The position numbers were made by a program, and so were the translations under genes. Of a stretch of 64,000 nucleotides of DNA, positions 17,381-26,583 are shown piece by piece. Under the pieces are notes generated by a model. It was not told where the DNA came from, made no database searches, and saw only the letters and a list, made by a program, of their open reading frames with translations. Source of the stretch: Burkholderiales bacterium (GTDB lineage: Bacteria; Pseudomonadota; Gammaproteobacteria; Burkholderiales; Eutrophovitaceae); contig JAOEKQ010000008.1 of NCBI GenBank assembly GCA_028379895.1, positions 1-64,000 on the forward strand, given 5' to 3'. Numbering within the stretch: position 1 is the first letter of the stretch; every line of letters begins with the position of its first letter.

Positions 17381-18148
17381 ATGGGGGTCGAGGTAGACGT
17401 TCAACAAACTTTTCGCTCGGGTGGGCATGACTTTAACCTATGCATGCAGTTCAGTTGTTATGAGGACATCACCGTTTTATTCGGGCAATCGGGAGCTGGG
17501 AAAAGTCTATTATTAAAAATAATCGCAGGCCTACAAGAGGTTCATGCTGGGAAGATTGTTATTAACGAAAGAGTACTCTTCGACTCATCGAAGAATATAG
17601 ACGTTCCTTCGCGCTATCGGAATGTTGGCTATTTGTTTCAGGATTATGCATTATTTCCACACATGAACGTAGGTGAAAATATTGGATTTTCAAAGCGCTC
17701 AATTCTATCGAAAGTGCTCAAAGGGAAAGACGAGGAAAGGGTTCACGAACTACTTGATATTTTTCAAATCAAAGATTTCTCCAAAAAGTATCCTTCTGAA
17801 ATATCCGGAGGGCAGCGCCAGCGAGTGGGCCTTGCGAGAGCCTTATTACAGAGGCCAGACATATTGTTACTGGATGAGCCTTTTTCTGCTTTAGATCCAC
17901 TATTGCGTATTCAGATGAGAGAAGAGCTTAAAAAAATTCAGTCTATTTTTAAAATTCCAATTTTACTCATTACTCATGATCCTCAAGATGTCGCAGAATT
18001 AGGAGAGCGGTTGGTCCTCATTAAACAAGGTCTAGTTTCAGGTTCAGTCGATCTGGCGAATGCGCCTTACAGAGATTCGTATGGAAAACCTGTCAGACCA
18101 GAAATACGCAAGATATTATTGAGCGCTGCCGGAGTGTCTAGTGCTTAG
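17381..18148 (+). CDS. modC: Molybdate ABC transporter ATP-binding protein, lacking the Mop domain
   Basis: The cytoplasmic ATPase of the molybdate importer. Walker A GQSGAGKS is near residue 37, the signature SGGQRQRVGLARAL near 143, Walker B LLLDEPFSALD near 164, and the switch His in ITHDPQD near 197. At 255 residues it lacks the C-terminal molybdate-binding (TOBE/Mop) domain that makes E. coli ModC about 352 residues. The end is clean and overlaps modA by eight bases, so the short form looks native. Specificity is assigned from its neighbours. Confidence 0.92.
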   Translation: MGVEVDVQQTFRSGGHDFNLCMQFSCYEDITVLFGQSGAGKSLLLKIIAGLQEVHAGKIVINERVLFDSSKNIDVPSRYRNVGYLFQDYALFPHMNVGENIGFSKRSILSKVLKGKDEERVHELLDIFQIKDFSKKYPSEISGGQRQRVGLARALLQRPDILLLDEPFSALDPLLRIQMREELKKIQSIFKIPILLITHDPQDVAELGERLVLIKQGLVSGSVDLANAPYRDSYGKPVRPEIRKILLSAAGVSSA

Positions 18149-18902
18149 TTTTAAAAAAATTGCAGTTATACTTTTTCTCGTTTTGACTTTATGTAGGGGT
18201 GGCTTTGCAGCAGGAACAGAGCTATTGATCTCCGCTGCATCTAGCACTACGGATGTTTTGAAAGAGCTCATTGTGGCGTTTGAACTGGATAATCCTGATG
18301 TGCACGTTGCGACGAATTTTGCTGGGTCTGGGACCTTACTAAGACAAATCGAGCGAGGAGCGCCAGTAGACCTTTTTTTTTCGGCGGATCAACTGACTAT
18401 GAATCAGGCTGTAGGTCAAGGTTTAGTTAATCAGGATGAAGTACATAACATCGCAGAAAATCGACTTATCATCATTGGGCGTAATGACTTGCCCTATTCA
18501 TTGGTAAATTTCGAGTCCATTTCACTACCAAATGTAAAGTTGATAGCTGTGGGTAATCCCGATAGCGTACCTGCGGGGCGCTACGCTAGGGCGGCACTTC
18601 AGAAACAGGGTCTATGGGACGATGTTGCCTCTAACTTAATTTTTACTCAGAATGTACGCCAGTGCATCGATTACATCGCTCGAGGAGAGGTAGACCTTGC
18701 TTTTGTCTATGCGACAGATATGCGATTCCCGAGGGAGGATGTAGACCTTTTGTTAACGCTAGATATGTCGGAGCCTATAATTTATCCAATAGGCATCTTA
18801 AAAAGATCCAAATTCCAAGGAGAGAGCGCTCGTTTCATAGCTTTTCTAAAATCTGAGAAGGCTGAAGAGATCATCGAAAGTTTTGGATTCAGTAATTTTT
18901 AG
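18141..18902 (+). CDS. modA: Molybdate-binding periplasmic protein
   Basis: The solute-binding protein that captures molybdate in the periplasm. A signal peptide covers about residues 1-24, ending near FAAG. The mature part starts with LLISAASSTTDVLKEL and continues with NFAGSGTLLRQIERGAPVDLFFSA, the ligand-binding segments of ModA; VPAGRYARAAL and FVYATD follow. The start is GTG 18141 with GGAG six bases upstream, inside the modC end. Tungstate is also bound by this family. Being last in the operon is unusual for a binding protein. Confidence 0.94.
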   Translation: MLSFKKIAVILFLVLTLCRGGFAAGTELLISAASSTTDVLKELIVAFELDNPDVHVATNFAGSGTLLRQIERGAPVDLFFSADQLTMNQAVGQGLVNQDEVHNIAENRLIIIGRNDLPYSLVNFESISLPNVKLIAVGNPDSVPAGRYARAALQKQGLWDDVASNLIFTQNVRQCIDYIARGEVDLAFVYATDMRFPREDVDLLLTLDMSEPIIYPIGILKRSKFQGESARFIAFLKSEKAEEIIESFGFSNF

Positions 18903-18964
18903 GATCTGTCTCGTTAGTTTAATATGTAAGTCTTATACGAAGGTAAAAACCTAGGAGAGCTAAT

Positions 18965-19345
18965 TTGTTAATCAAACTTGTTGCGATTGGAGTCGGAGCA
19001 GCGGGTGGGGCTTGGATCAGATGGAGTTTAGGCCTGTTATTTAACGCCAGTTTGAAAAATATCCCTTTAGGAACTTTTTTGGCTAATATGGTTGGCGGCT
19101 TTTTAATTGGTATCGCTGTAGAGTTCTTCTCGCACAATGTTCAACTTTCCCCAGAGTGGAAATTATTGATCATTACAGGATTTTTAGGGGGCTTGACTAC
19201 TTTTTCAACTTTCTCCGTCGAGTCATTACAACTATTACAAAGCGGCCGGTTAGGATGGGCTGCTTTTTTGGTCAGTATCCATGTGTTTGGTTCAATTCTA
19301 ATGACTTTTCTCGGGATAAATTTGTGTAAAACTTTGCTGAATTGA
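18965..19345 (+). CDS. crcB: Fluoride ion channel/exporter CrcB (Fluc)
   Basis: A 126-residue membrane protein with four hydrophobic segments that dimerises to form a fluoride channel. Family motifs are [10 protein letters not shown] near residue 11, [14 protein letters not shown] near 38 and [13 protein letters not shown] near 72, the last containing the conserved Thr-Phe-Ser-Thr-Phe track. TTG 18965 follows AGGAGAG. It is 62 bases after modA and ends two bases from the convergent monooxygenase. No fluoride riboswitch is recognisable upstream. Confidence 0.95.
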   Translation: MLIKLVAIGVGAAGGAWIRWSLGLLFNASLKNIPLGTFLANMVGGFLIGIAVEFFSHNVQLSPEWKLLIITGFLGGLTTFSTFSVESLQLLQSGRLGWAAFLVSIHVFGSILMTFLGINLCKTLLN

Positions 19346-19347
19346 TT

Positions 19348-21039
19348 TTAAATACCCGGCGTTGTAATTTGCTTAGTGATATCGAAGCAATGCTTCGTGT
19401 CATTTTTTCTGGCGTTGTCGGAGCGATTTTTCGACAGCATCACGAATCCGGCATAATTATTTTGAACCACGTCATCACATAAAAGCCGATATCGAGCCAT
19501 CCCGCCGGCGTATGGCATAAAGACACGCGGCTTGCCCTCGACATTGGCACCTAAGTACCAAGAGTGGGGTACCGTAACTAATAGCGTTGCATTTGCGGCA
19601 TCATTCACATGAGTTACCCATTCGTTCGCCGCCTCTTGGCTGGCTTCACACGTGTCTATTTCATTTTGTCGCATATGTGAGATACAGTCCGTAATCCATT
19701 CCACATGCTGTTCAATCGGAACTGGCATATTACAGAGTACGGACGGGCTTCCCGGCCCTGTTATGCTGAACAAGTTTGGAAACCCAGGTGTTTGTAACCC
19801 TAGATATGTTTTGGGCCCTTCTTTCCATGCCTCTGATAGTTTTAATCCATTCCGTCCTTGAATGTCCATTTCTAAAAATTTTCCGGTAATGGCATCAAAT
19901 CCGGTCGCAAAGATAATCATATCCAACGGAATATGCCGAGTGGATGTCTGTATTCCATTCTCTGTTATCTTGACGATAGACTCTCGCTTTAGGTCGACTA
20001 ATGACACGTTATCTCGGTTGAAAGTTTCGAAATAATTAGTATCTATGGGTGGGCGCTTACCAGCATAAGGATAGTTGATATTTGCGAGTGATTGAGCGGT
20101 CGTTTTATCCTGAACGATTGTTTTAATTTTTTCTTTTAGAAAATCTGCTGCCGTATCATTCGCTTCTTTGTTAGTCGTTAAATCTTGATAAGTTGCTCTA
20201 AACTGTAAGCCTCCTTTTTTCCAAGCTTCCTCGTAGACTTTTTTTCTTTCACTTTCATTATGTTCCAATACATTCGTTTCTGATATCTTAAACGCATGAC
20301 CGTTTGGGGTTGAGCGAACAGCCTTTTTAATTTCTTCATAACTTTCGTGAACGTGTTTTTTAAACGCCTCGCTTAGAGGAGCGTTTCGCGCAGGGACGCT
20401 ATAGTTTGGAGTTCGCTGAAAAATATGTAGATGGCCGGCAGTTTTTGCGATCTCAGGTGCAGCTTGAATACCAGTGGAGCCAGTCCCAATTTGTCCCACT
20501 CTTTTATTCTTAAAAGAAACGTCTTCATGGGGCCAGTTACCCGTGTGGTACCACTTGCCTTTAAAATTCTCTAGACCGGGAATGCTGGGAATATTGGCGG
20601 ACGAGATGCATCCGATGCCTGTGATTAAGTAGGTGGTGAGATAGATATCTCCTCCCTTGGTAGTGAGTTCCCATTTATTGTGTGATTCTATGAATCGCGC
20701 CTTAGTAACGAGAGTGTTGAACAGTATGCTCCTTCTTAGATCGAGTTTTTCCGACACAAAATTGAGATAGTTTCGAATTTCTTTAGGGCCAGGATAGCGC
20801 TCCGACCATTCCCACTCTTTATAAATTTCTTCAGAGAACATGTAACAGTATGAATGGCTCTCGGAGTCACAGCGTGCTCCAGGGTAACGATTCCAAAACC
20901 AGGTTCCGCCTAAATCGGCTCCCGACTCAACGGTCAACGTGTTTAACTTTAATTGATCCCGGAGCGTATGAAGTTGGTATAAGCCGGAAAATCCTGCGCC
21001 TATGATGATGGCATCGAACGATTTATATTGAATTGACAT
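19348..21039 (-). CDS. Flavin-dependent monooxygenase, Baeyer-Villiger type
   Basis: A 563-residue FAD- and NADPH-dependent oxygenase. The first Rossmann motif GAGFSG is at about residues 13-18, LGGTWFWNRYPGARCDSES follows, the Baeyer-Villiger fingerprint FKGKWYHTGNWP is at about 157-168, and the second Rossmann motif GTGSTG at about 184. Such enzymes turn ketones into esters or lactones (cyclohexanone, phenylacetone and steroid monooxygenases). The substrate cannot be deduced: the neighbours crcB and the NAD(P)HX-repair gene give no pathway. No signal peptide; likely cytoplasmic. Confidence 0.87.
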   Translation of the reverse strand: MSIQYKSFDAIIIGAGFSGLYQLHTLRDQLKLNTLTVESGADLGGTWFWNRYPGARCDSESHSYCYMFSEEIYKEWEWSERYPGPKEIRNYLNFVSEKLDLRRSILFNTLVTKARFIESHNKWELTTKGGDIYLTTYLITGIGCISSANIPSIPGLENFKGKWYHTGNWPHEDVSFKNKRVGQIGTGSTGIQAAPEIAKTAGHLHIFQRTPNYSVPARNAPLSEAFKKHVHESYEEIKKAVRSTPNGHAFKISETNVLEHNESERKKVYEEAWKKGGLQFRATYQDLTTNKEANDTAADFLKEKIKTIVQDKTTAQSLANINYPYAGKRPPIDTNYFETFNRDNVSLVDLKRESIVKITENGIQTSTRHIPLDMIIFATGFDAITGKFLEMDIQGRNGLKLSEAWKEGPKTYLGLQTPGFPNLFSITGPGSPSVLCNMPVPIEQHVEWITDCISHMRQNEIDTCEASQEAANEWVTHVNDAANATLLVTVPHSWYLGANVEGKPRVFMPYAGGMARYRLLCDDVVQNNYAGFVMLSKNRSDNARKNDTKHCFDITKQITTPGI

Positions 21040-21069
21040 AGATATTCCTTCTGGCTTTAACTTTATACT

Positions 21070-22587
21070 TTATATGTGTGTCGACGAAGTGATATTTTCA
21101 TTTCGGGCTCGATTGAATACTATTCGGGAGCTTTCAATAGTCTCCGACGCGGTCATTCCTATTGGCCCACAGTTGTCATGTAATAGTTTGTCCGCGGATA
21201 ATCCGTGCAAATGGACTCCCGCGAGCATTGCCGCATGGGCATCAGCTCCTTGGCTAAGGAATGCGCCGATGATGCCTGTAAGTACATCCCCCATTCCTGC
21301 GCTAGCCATGCCTGGGTTACCAGTGGTGTTGATGAACCACTTTCCATCTGGGGAGGCGCACACGCTTCCGACTCCTTTGATCACAACTTGTGCATTAAAT
21401 TTACTGGCTAAATCCAGTGCGGTTTGTATTCTATTCGCCTGAATCTCTCCTATTGAAATGCCTAGTAGCCGTGATGCCTCTCCGGGATGTGGAGTCATTA
21501 TAGTAGGGTCGGTCCGTTTCTCTATTTGTCGCGCCAGCGAAGGTTGTTTTGCAACGATATTTAACGCGTCCGCGTCTAGGATGATAGGTGCAGGTTTTGC
21601 TATGACTTGTCCCAGCACTTCAAATGCTCTGTCATTTGTCCCAAGACCTGGACCGATAGCGAAACAGGTAACTTTTTCCAAAGCCGCTAGCTCCATCGCA
21701 TCTCCGAGCATTAGCTCGGGTTGCGCCCAGTCTGCCGCGGGGACATGTGAGTCTGAGCCTACTAATCCCATAAAAACGCGCCCAGCCCCTAATCTAAGGC
21801 CTGCTCGACCGGTTAACAACGCTGCACCGATCATCCCCTTACTTCCCCCAATAACCACAAGTTGCCCATGCGTTCCCTTGTGGGAGTTTTTATCTCTAGG
21901 CACAAGTACTTCTCTTAGCACGTCACTTCCAATTAAATAGCCGTGGTTCTCGATTGGGGCGTGATTTCCCAAACTAAGATCGCTAAAGTGGATATTTCCG
22001 GAGTAGTCTGGACCTTGCCCGGTATGCAGGCCCACTTTATGACCTAAGAATGTAACTGTATGGTTAGCTTTTATGCATGAGCCCATTATTGCACCCGTGT
22101 TTGCGTTTAGTCCAGAGGGTACATCTATGGATATGACGGTAGATTCTTGTTCATTTATGCTTTGAATATATTCTGAGATCTCTGCAGGGAGTGTACGATT
22201 CAATCCGATGCCGAATAGACCATCAATGACAATATCAAATGATTCTTCGTATTTCGTTGCGCCTTTTGTCAAGCCCCCAATTGCCTTCCACTTTTTGATC
22301 GCGTCCTCTTTTTCGGGCGAGCTTTGATGCGGTTTAATGGGCTCTATTATCGATACACGAAAGTTTGCAGATTTTAGATGTCTCGCAGCAACGTATGCGT
22401 CGCCACCATTATTTCCGGGTCCCGCAATGACCAAAATAGATTGGGTATGCTCCGGTGCCACCTTTACCGTGATATCCGCAATAATTTTTCCTGCTAATTC
22501 CATCAGCAGGGGTTTTGGTTTTAAAGCAAAGAACTGATCCTCTATTTGCCTTATTTGTTCTGTGTGATAGACCGGTACCTTTTGCAT
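21070..22587 (-). CDS. nnr: Bifunctional NAD(P)H-hydrate epimerase / ADP-dependent dehydratase
   Basis: Repairs damaged NAD(P)HX. The N-terminal half (about residues 1-215) is the epimerase (YjeF-N) domain with VIAGPGNNGGDAYVAARHL near 50 and DGLFGIGLNR near 116. The C-terminal half (about 230-490) is the dehydratase, a ribokinase-like fold, with GTHGQLVVIGGSKGMIGAA near 240, TPHPGEASRLLG near 362 and the GNPGMASAGMGDVLTGIIG signature near 422. The two activities are fused as in E. coli YjeF/Nnr. It starts 99 bases from the divergent purL. Confidence 0.95.
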   Translation of the reverse strand: MQKVPVYHTEQIRQIEDQFFALKPKPLLMELAGKIIADITVKVAPEHTQSILVIAGPGNNGGDAYVAARHLKSANFRVSIIEPIKPHQSSPEKEDAIKKWKAIGGLTKGATKYEESFDIVIDGLFGIGLNRTLPAEISEYIQSINEQESTVISIDVPSGLNANTGAIMGSCIKANHTVTFLGHKVGLHTGQGPDYSGNIHFSDLSLGNHAPIENHGYLIGSDVLREVLVPRDKNSHKGTHGQLVVIGGSKGMIGAALLTGRAGLRLGAGRVFMGLVGSDSHVPAADWAQPELMLGDAMELAALEKVTCFAIGPGLGTNDRAFEVLGQVIAKPAPIILDADALNIVAKQPSLARQIEKRTDPTIMTPHPGEASRLLGISIGEIQANRIQTALDLASKFNAQVVIKGVGSVCASPDGKWFINTTGNPGMASAGMGDVLTGIIGAFLSQGADAHAAMLAGVHLHGLSADKLLHDNCGPIGMTASETIESSRIVFNRARNENITSSTHI

Positions 22588-22686
22588 AACTGAAGTATAA
22601 GTGATTTGATATATGGCCGGATATTACATAGTCCTTCGTCGGCTATAATCTTACTTTAAAGAAGTTCAACTAAAATTAAAGAGTCC

Positions 22687-25600
22687 ATGCCTGAAGTTAT
22701 CTTTCTGAAAGGGTGTCAAGCGCTTTCAAAATTTCGCCTCGATAAACTATTGCATGAAGTGCGTGCAGTAGATCCGCAGATTGTTGATATCACAGCAATT
22801 TTTTGGCATTTCATTGAGATTAATGAGCCGCTTACTGCTGATCAGTCCATCCATCTGGATCATATTCTTTCATACGGACCAAAGTCATTTAGGTCAGCGA
22901 ATAAGGATCCCGACTTTTTAGTAGTACCTCGATTAGGTTCTATATCACCTTGGTCCACTAAAGCTACAGATATTGCAAAAGCCTGTGGTATCAGCCAGGT
23001 GTCTCGAATAGAGCGAGGAGTTTCTTGGCACATAGGAACAGGTAGTGACAAACCATTGTCACGATTTGTCGTTATGAGTATTACCCCGATGTTGCATGAC
23101 CGAATGACCGAAGCTGTCCTCACCGATATAAGCGAAGCGAAGAGTCTGTTTGGACATGTGGAGCCTAAGCCTCTATCTACAATTTCAGTATTAAAAGATG
23201 GTCGGCAAGCTATAGAGTCAGCTGACAGAGATATGGGCTTAGCACTTTCTTCTGATGAGATCGACTACCTTCACCAAAGCTTTCGGAAGATTGGCCGCGA
23301 TCCCACTGATGTGGAGTTGATGATGTTTGCTCAAGCTAACTCTGAGCATTGTAGACACAAAATATTTAATGCGTCTTGGGTAATTGATGGTCAGGTGCAG
23401 GATCATTCACTCTTCGATATGATCCGAGAAACCCATCGGCGCTCTCCGCAAGGCACTGTCGTTGCCTATTCCGATAACTCAGCCATCATGGAGGGTACGC
23501 ATACAGACCGCTTCCAAGCTTTGATCGATAATCGTTATGAATACGTGAAGGATGAGTTGACACATACGCTCATGAAGGTCGAAACTCATAATCATCCAAC
23601 AGCAATTTCTCCGTTTCCGGGAGCTGCTACAGGATCGGGTGGCGAAATAAGGGACGAAGGCGCTACGGGGAGGGGGGCAAAACCAAAAGCCGGTCTTATG
23701 GGATTTAGTGTGTCACATTTACGAATACCGGGAACCAACGAACCTTGGGAGGAATCTTTCATTGGGAAGCCTGATCATATTGCTTCTTCTTTAAATATCA
23801 TGTTGGAAGGGCCGATTGGGGCTGCCGCATTTAATAATGAATTTGGTCGACCGAATCTTTGCGGATATTTTAGGAATTACGAGCAAAAAATTCGTGGAGT
23901 AACTCGAGGCTACCATAAGCCCATTATGCTGGCTGGTGGTATAGGTAATATTACCGATCAGCAATCAATTAAGGAGTTATTTATTGGAGGTACTTTGATC
24001 GTCCAGCTTGGTGGTCCGGGAATGTTGATTGGGATGGGCGGAGGAGCTGCTTCGAGTATGGCAACAGGAGATAATTCTGTTGATCTAGATTTTGATTCAG
24101 TGCAAAGAGGTAATCCAGAGATCCAAAGAAGGTGCCAGGAAGTTATTGACCGGTGTTGGGGGCTTGGTTCTCAAAATCCGATATTGTCGATACATGACGT
24201 AGGGGCAGGTGGACTTTCAAATGCTCTTCCAGAGTTAGTCAATGATGCAAATTGTGGCGCACGTATTGATATAAGGCGGATTCCCTCTGAGGAACCAGGC
24301 ATGAGTCCCATGCAAATATGGAGTAATGAGTCCCAAGAGCGTTATATGCTAGCTGTAAGTCCGGATGGCTTCGAACGTTTTCAACAAATCTGTGAACGTG
24401 AGCGGTGTCCTTTTGCGGTGCTGGGCGAATCAACAGATGATGGTCATCTTGAAGTATTCGATTCTCATTTTGGTAATAAACCTGCGGATATACCTTTGGC
24501 AATCATGTTAGATAAACCGCCTAAGATGATACGTCATGTTCAGAGATTAGAGGTTGAAATAGAGCCGCAAAAGTTGCCGCTGATGACTCCATCCGAAGCT
24601 CTTCAGCGCGTTTTATCATTTCCAGCGGTAGCAGATAAAACGTTTCTAATTTCAATTGGTGACCGTTCAGTCGGGGGTCTTTGCTCCCGAGATCAGTTCG
24701 TTGGTCCGTGGCAGGTTCCAGTTAGTGATGTTGCTGTTACTGCGATGGGTTTTAATCAGTCGTGTGGCGAAGCCTTCGCTATTGGCGAACGTGCTCCACT
24801 AGCTGTATCAAATGGCCCAGCCTCTGGTCGAATTGCCGTTGGCGAAGCAATTACGAATATAGCGGCAGCTAAGATTAATAGCTTGGCAAGTATCAAGCTA
24901 TCAGCAAATTGGATGGCTCCTGCAGGTTTTGAGGGGGAAGACGCAAATTTATTTGATACCGTAAAAGCGGTAGGTTTAGACCTTTGTCCTGAGCTCGGTT
25001 TAAGTATTCCTGTTGGTAAGGACTCGATGTCTATGAGGACAGCATGGATAGATGGTAACGACACTTGTGAAGTTGTTTCTCCAGTATCACTCGTCATATC
25101 GGCTTTCGCTCCAGTTTCTGATATTCGGAAAACCCTAACGCCTGTTTTGTCTCCCGATCTATCGACCCAGTTAATTCTGATCGATCTATCAGCTGGTAAA
25201 AATCGAATGGGATGTTCTATTTTTTACCAAGCGTACCTTTTGGAGCAAGGCGAGGTGCCAGACCTTGATGAGCCAAGACTTTTGGCTGATTTTTTTAAGA
25301 GCATCCAGGACTTAAATGAAAGAGGAAAAATTCTGGCGTACCATGATCGGTCAGATGGCGGACTGTCTGTCACATTAGCGGAGTGCATGTTTGCATCTCG
25401 AGTTGGTTTGACTGTTGATCTGGATGTGGGGCTGGACGTAGATGCCCAGCTCACAGCATTGTTTAGTGAGGAGTTAGGGGCAGTCATTCAAATATACGAT
25501 GCTGACGAGGCTGAGGTGTTTTCAGTATTAGATTCTTACGGATTAACAGATTACGCAAAGTCCCTAGGAAGACCTAATGACCGAGGAAGGTTCGAGATTT

Positions 25601-26583
25601 TTTCTAGTGGACATCTTGTGATTAATGAATCTAGGACTTCGCTACAACGAAACTGGTCAAAAACAAGTTTCAATATGCAGTCAATAAGAGATAACCCGGA
25701 GTGTGCGCAACAAGAATACGATCGGATTCTGGATGCTGACGATCCGGGTCTGCACGCTCATTTAACATTCGATATTGATGCTTCACCAACAACAGCGTTT
25801 ATAAATAAAGGTGTGCATCCTAAGATCGCGATTCTTCGCGAACAAGGTGTGAACGGTCATATTGAGATGGCAGCTGCTTTTGATCGTGCTGGCTTTTCCG
25901 CTATCGACGTGCACATGAGCGATTTAATTTCTGGTCGTGCTTTATTATCAGAATTCATAGGCCTGGCAGCTTGTGGCGGATTTTCCTATGGTGATGTGCT
26001 CGGAGCTGGAGAAGGCTGGGCTAAATCTGTTTTATTTAATTCCCGTGTACATGATGAGTTTGCGGCGTTTTTCAACAGGAGTGATAGTTTTGCTTTAGGG
26101 GTGTGTAATGGATGTCAGATGATGTCTAATTTACGAACCGTTATTCCAGGAACTTCGCACTGGCCTCGCTTTATCAAAAATAAATCAGAACAATTTGAGG
26201 CTCGTTTCGTAATGACTGAAGTTACTCAAAGTCCTTCGATATTGTTAAGAAATATGGTCGGATCTCGAATGCCTGTAGTTACTGCTCATGGGGAGGGGTT
26301 AGTTGAATTTGAATCGGAACAGCAGAAAAGTGATGCCCATCCTTTTATTTCACTTCGGTATGTCGATAATTACGGCAAGGTTAGTGAACAGTATCCATGT
26401 AACCCTAATGGGTCAGAGAACGGGATTACCGGTTTAACTTCTGTTGATGGTCGCTTTACGATCATGATGCCTCATCCTGAACGGGTATTTAAAACCACTC
26501 AAAATTCGTGGCATCCTGATGATTGGAGTGATGATGGCGCGTGGATGCATATGTTCCGTAACGCTAGGTACTGGGTTGCTTAG
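22687..26583 (+). CDS. purL: Phosphoribosylformylglycinamidine synthase, large single-chain form
   Basis: Catalyses the fourth step of purine synthesis, using glutamine and ATP to make FGAM. The 1298-residue length is that of the single-chain enzyme of Proteobacteria. The synthetase part shows MMFAQANSEHCRHKIFNA and ETHNHPTAISPFPGAATG, followed by GVGAGGLSNALPEL-like segments. The C-terminal class I amidotransferase has the nucleophile near residue 1140 in GVCNGCQMM and the His/Glu pair in MPHPERVF near 1262. Its 3' end overlaps the convergent parvulin remnant by 20 bases. Confidence 0.98.
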   Translation: MPEVIFLKGCQALSKFRLDKLLHEVRAVDPQIVDITAIFWHFIEINEPLTADQSIHLDHILSYGPKSFRSANKDPDFLVVPRLGSISPWSTKATDIAKACGISQVSRIERGVSWHIGTGSDKPLSRFVVMSITPMLHDRMTEAVLTDISEAKSLFGHVEPKPLSTISVLKDGRQAIESADRDMGLALSSDEIDYLHQSFRKIGRDPTDVELMMFAQANSEHCRHKIFNASWVIDGQVQDHSLFDMIRETHRRSPQGTVVAYSDNSAIMEGTHTDRFQALIDNRYEYVKDELTHTLMKVETHNHPTAISPFPGAATGSGGEIRDEGATGRGAKPKAGLMGFSVSHLRIPGTNEPWEESFIGKPDHIASSLNIMLEGPIGAAAFNNEFGRPNLCGYFRNYEQKIRGVTRGYHKPIMLAGGIGNITDQQSIKELFIGGTLIVQLGGPGMLIGMGGGAASSMATGDNSVDLDFDSVQRGNPEIQRRCQEVIDRCWGLGSQNPILSIHDVGAGGLSNALPELVNDANCGARIDIRRIPSEEPGMSPMQIWSNESQERYMLAVSPDGFERFQQICERERCPFAVLGESTDDGHLEVFDSHFGNKPADIPLAIMLDKPPKMIRHVQRLEVEIEPQKLPLMTPSEALQRVLSFPAVADKTFLISIGDRSVGGLCSRDQFVGPWQVPVSDVAVTAMGFNQSCGEAFAIGERAPLAVSNGPASGRIAVGEAITNIAAAKINSLASIKLSANWMAPAGFEGEDANLFDTVKAVGLDLCPELGLSIPVGKDSMSMRTAWIDGNDTCEVVSPVSLVISAFAPVSDIRKTLTPVLSPDLSTQLILIDLSAGKNRMGCSIFYQAYLLEQGEVPDLDEPRLLADFFKSIQDLNERGKILAYHDRSDGGLSVTLAECMFASRVGLTVDLDVGLDVDAQLTALFSEELGAVIQIYDADEAEVFSVLDSYGLTDYAKSLGRPNDRGRFEIFSSGHLVINESRTSLQRNWSKTSFNMQSIRDNPECAQQEYDRILDADDPGLHAHLTFDIDASPTTAFINKGVHPKIAILREQGVNGHIEMAAAFDRAGFSAIDVHMSDLISGRALLSEFIGLAACGGFSYGDVLGAGEGWAKSVLFNSRVHDEFAAFFNRSDSFALGVCNGCQMMSNLRTVIPGTSHWPRFIKNKSEQFEARFVMTEVTQSPSILLRNMVGSRMPVVTAHGEGLVEFESEQQKSDAHPFISLRYVDNYGKVSEQYPCNPNGSENGITGLTSVDGRFTIMMPHPERVFKTTQNSWHPDDWSDDGAWMHMFRNARYWVA

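Noticed and set aside
18903-18964. Fluoride riboswitch before crcB
   Set aside because: The 62-base gap lacks the conserved pseudoknot segments expected for the crcB motif.
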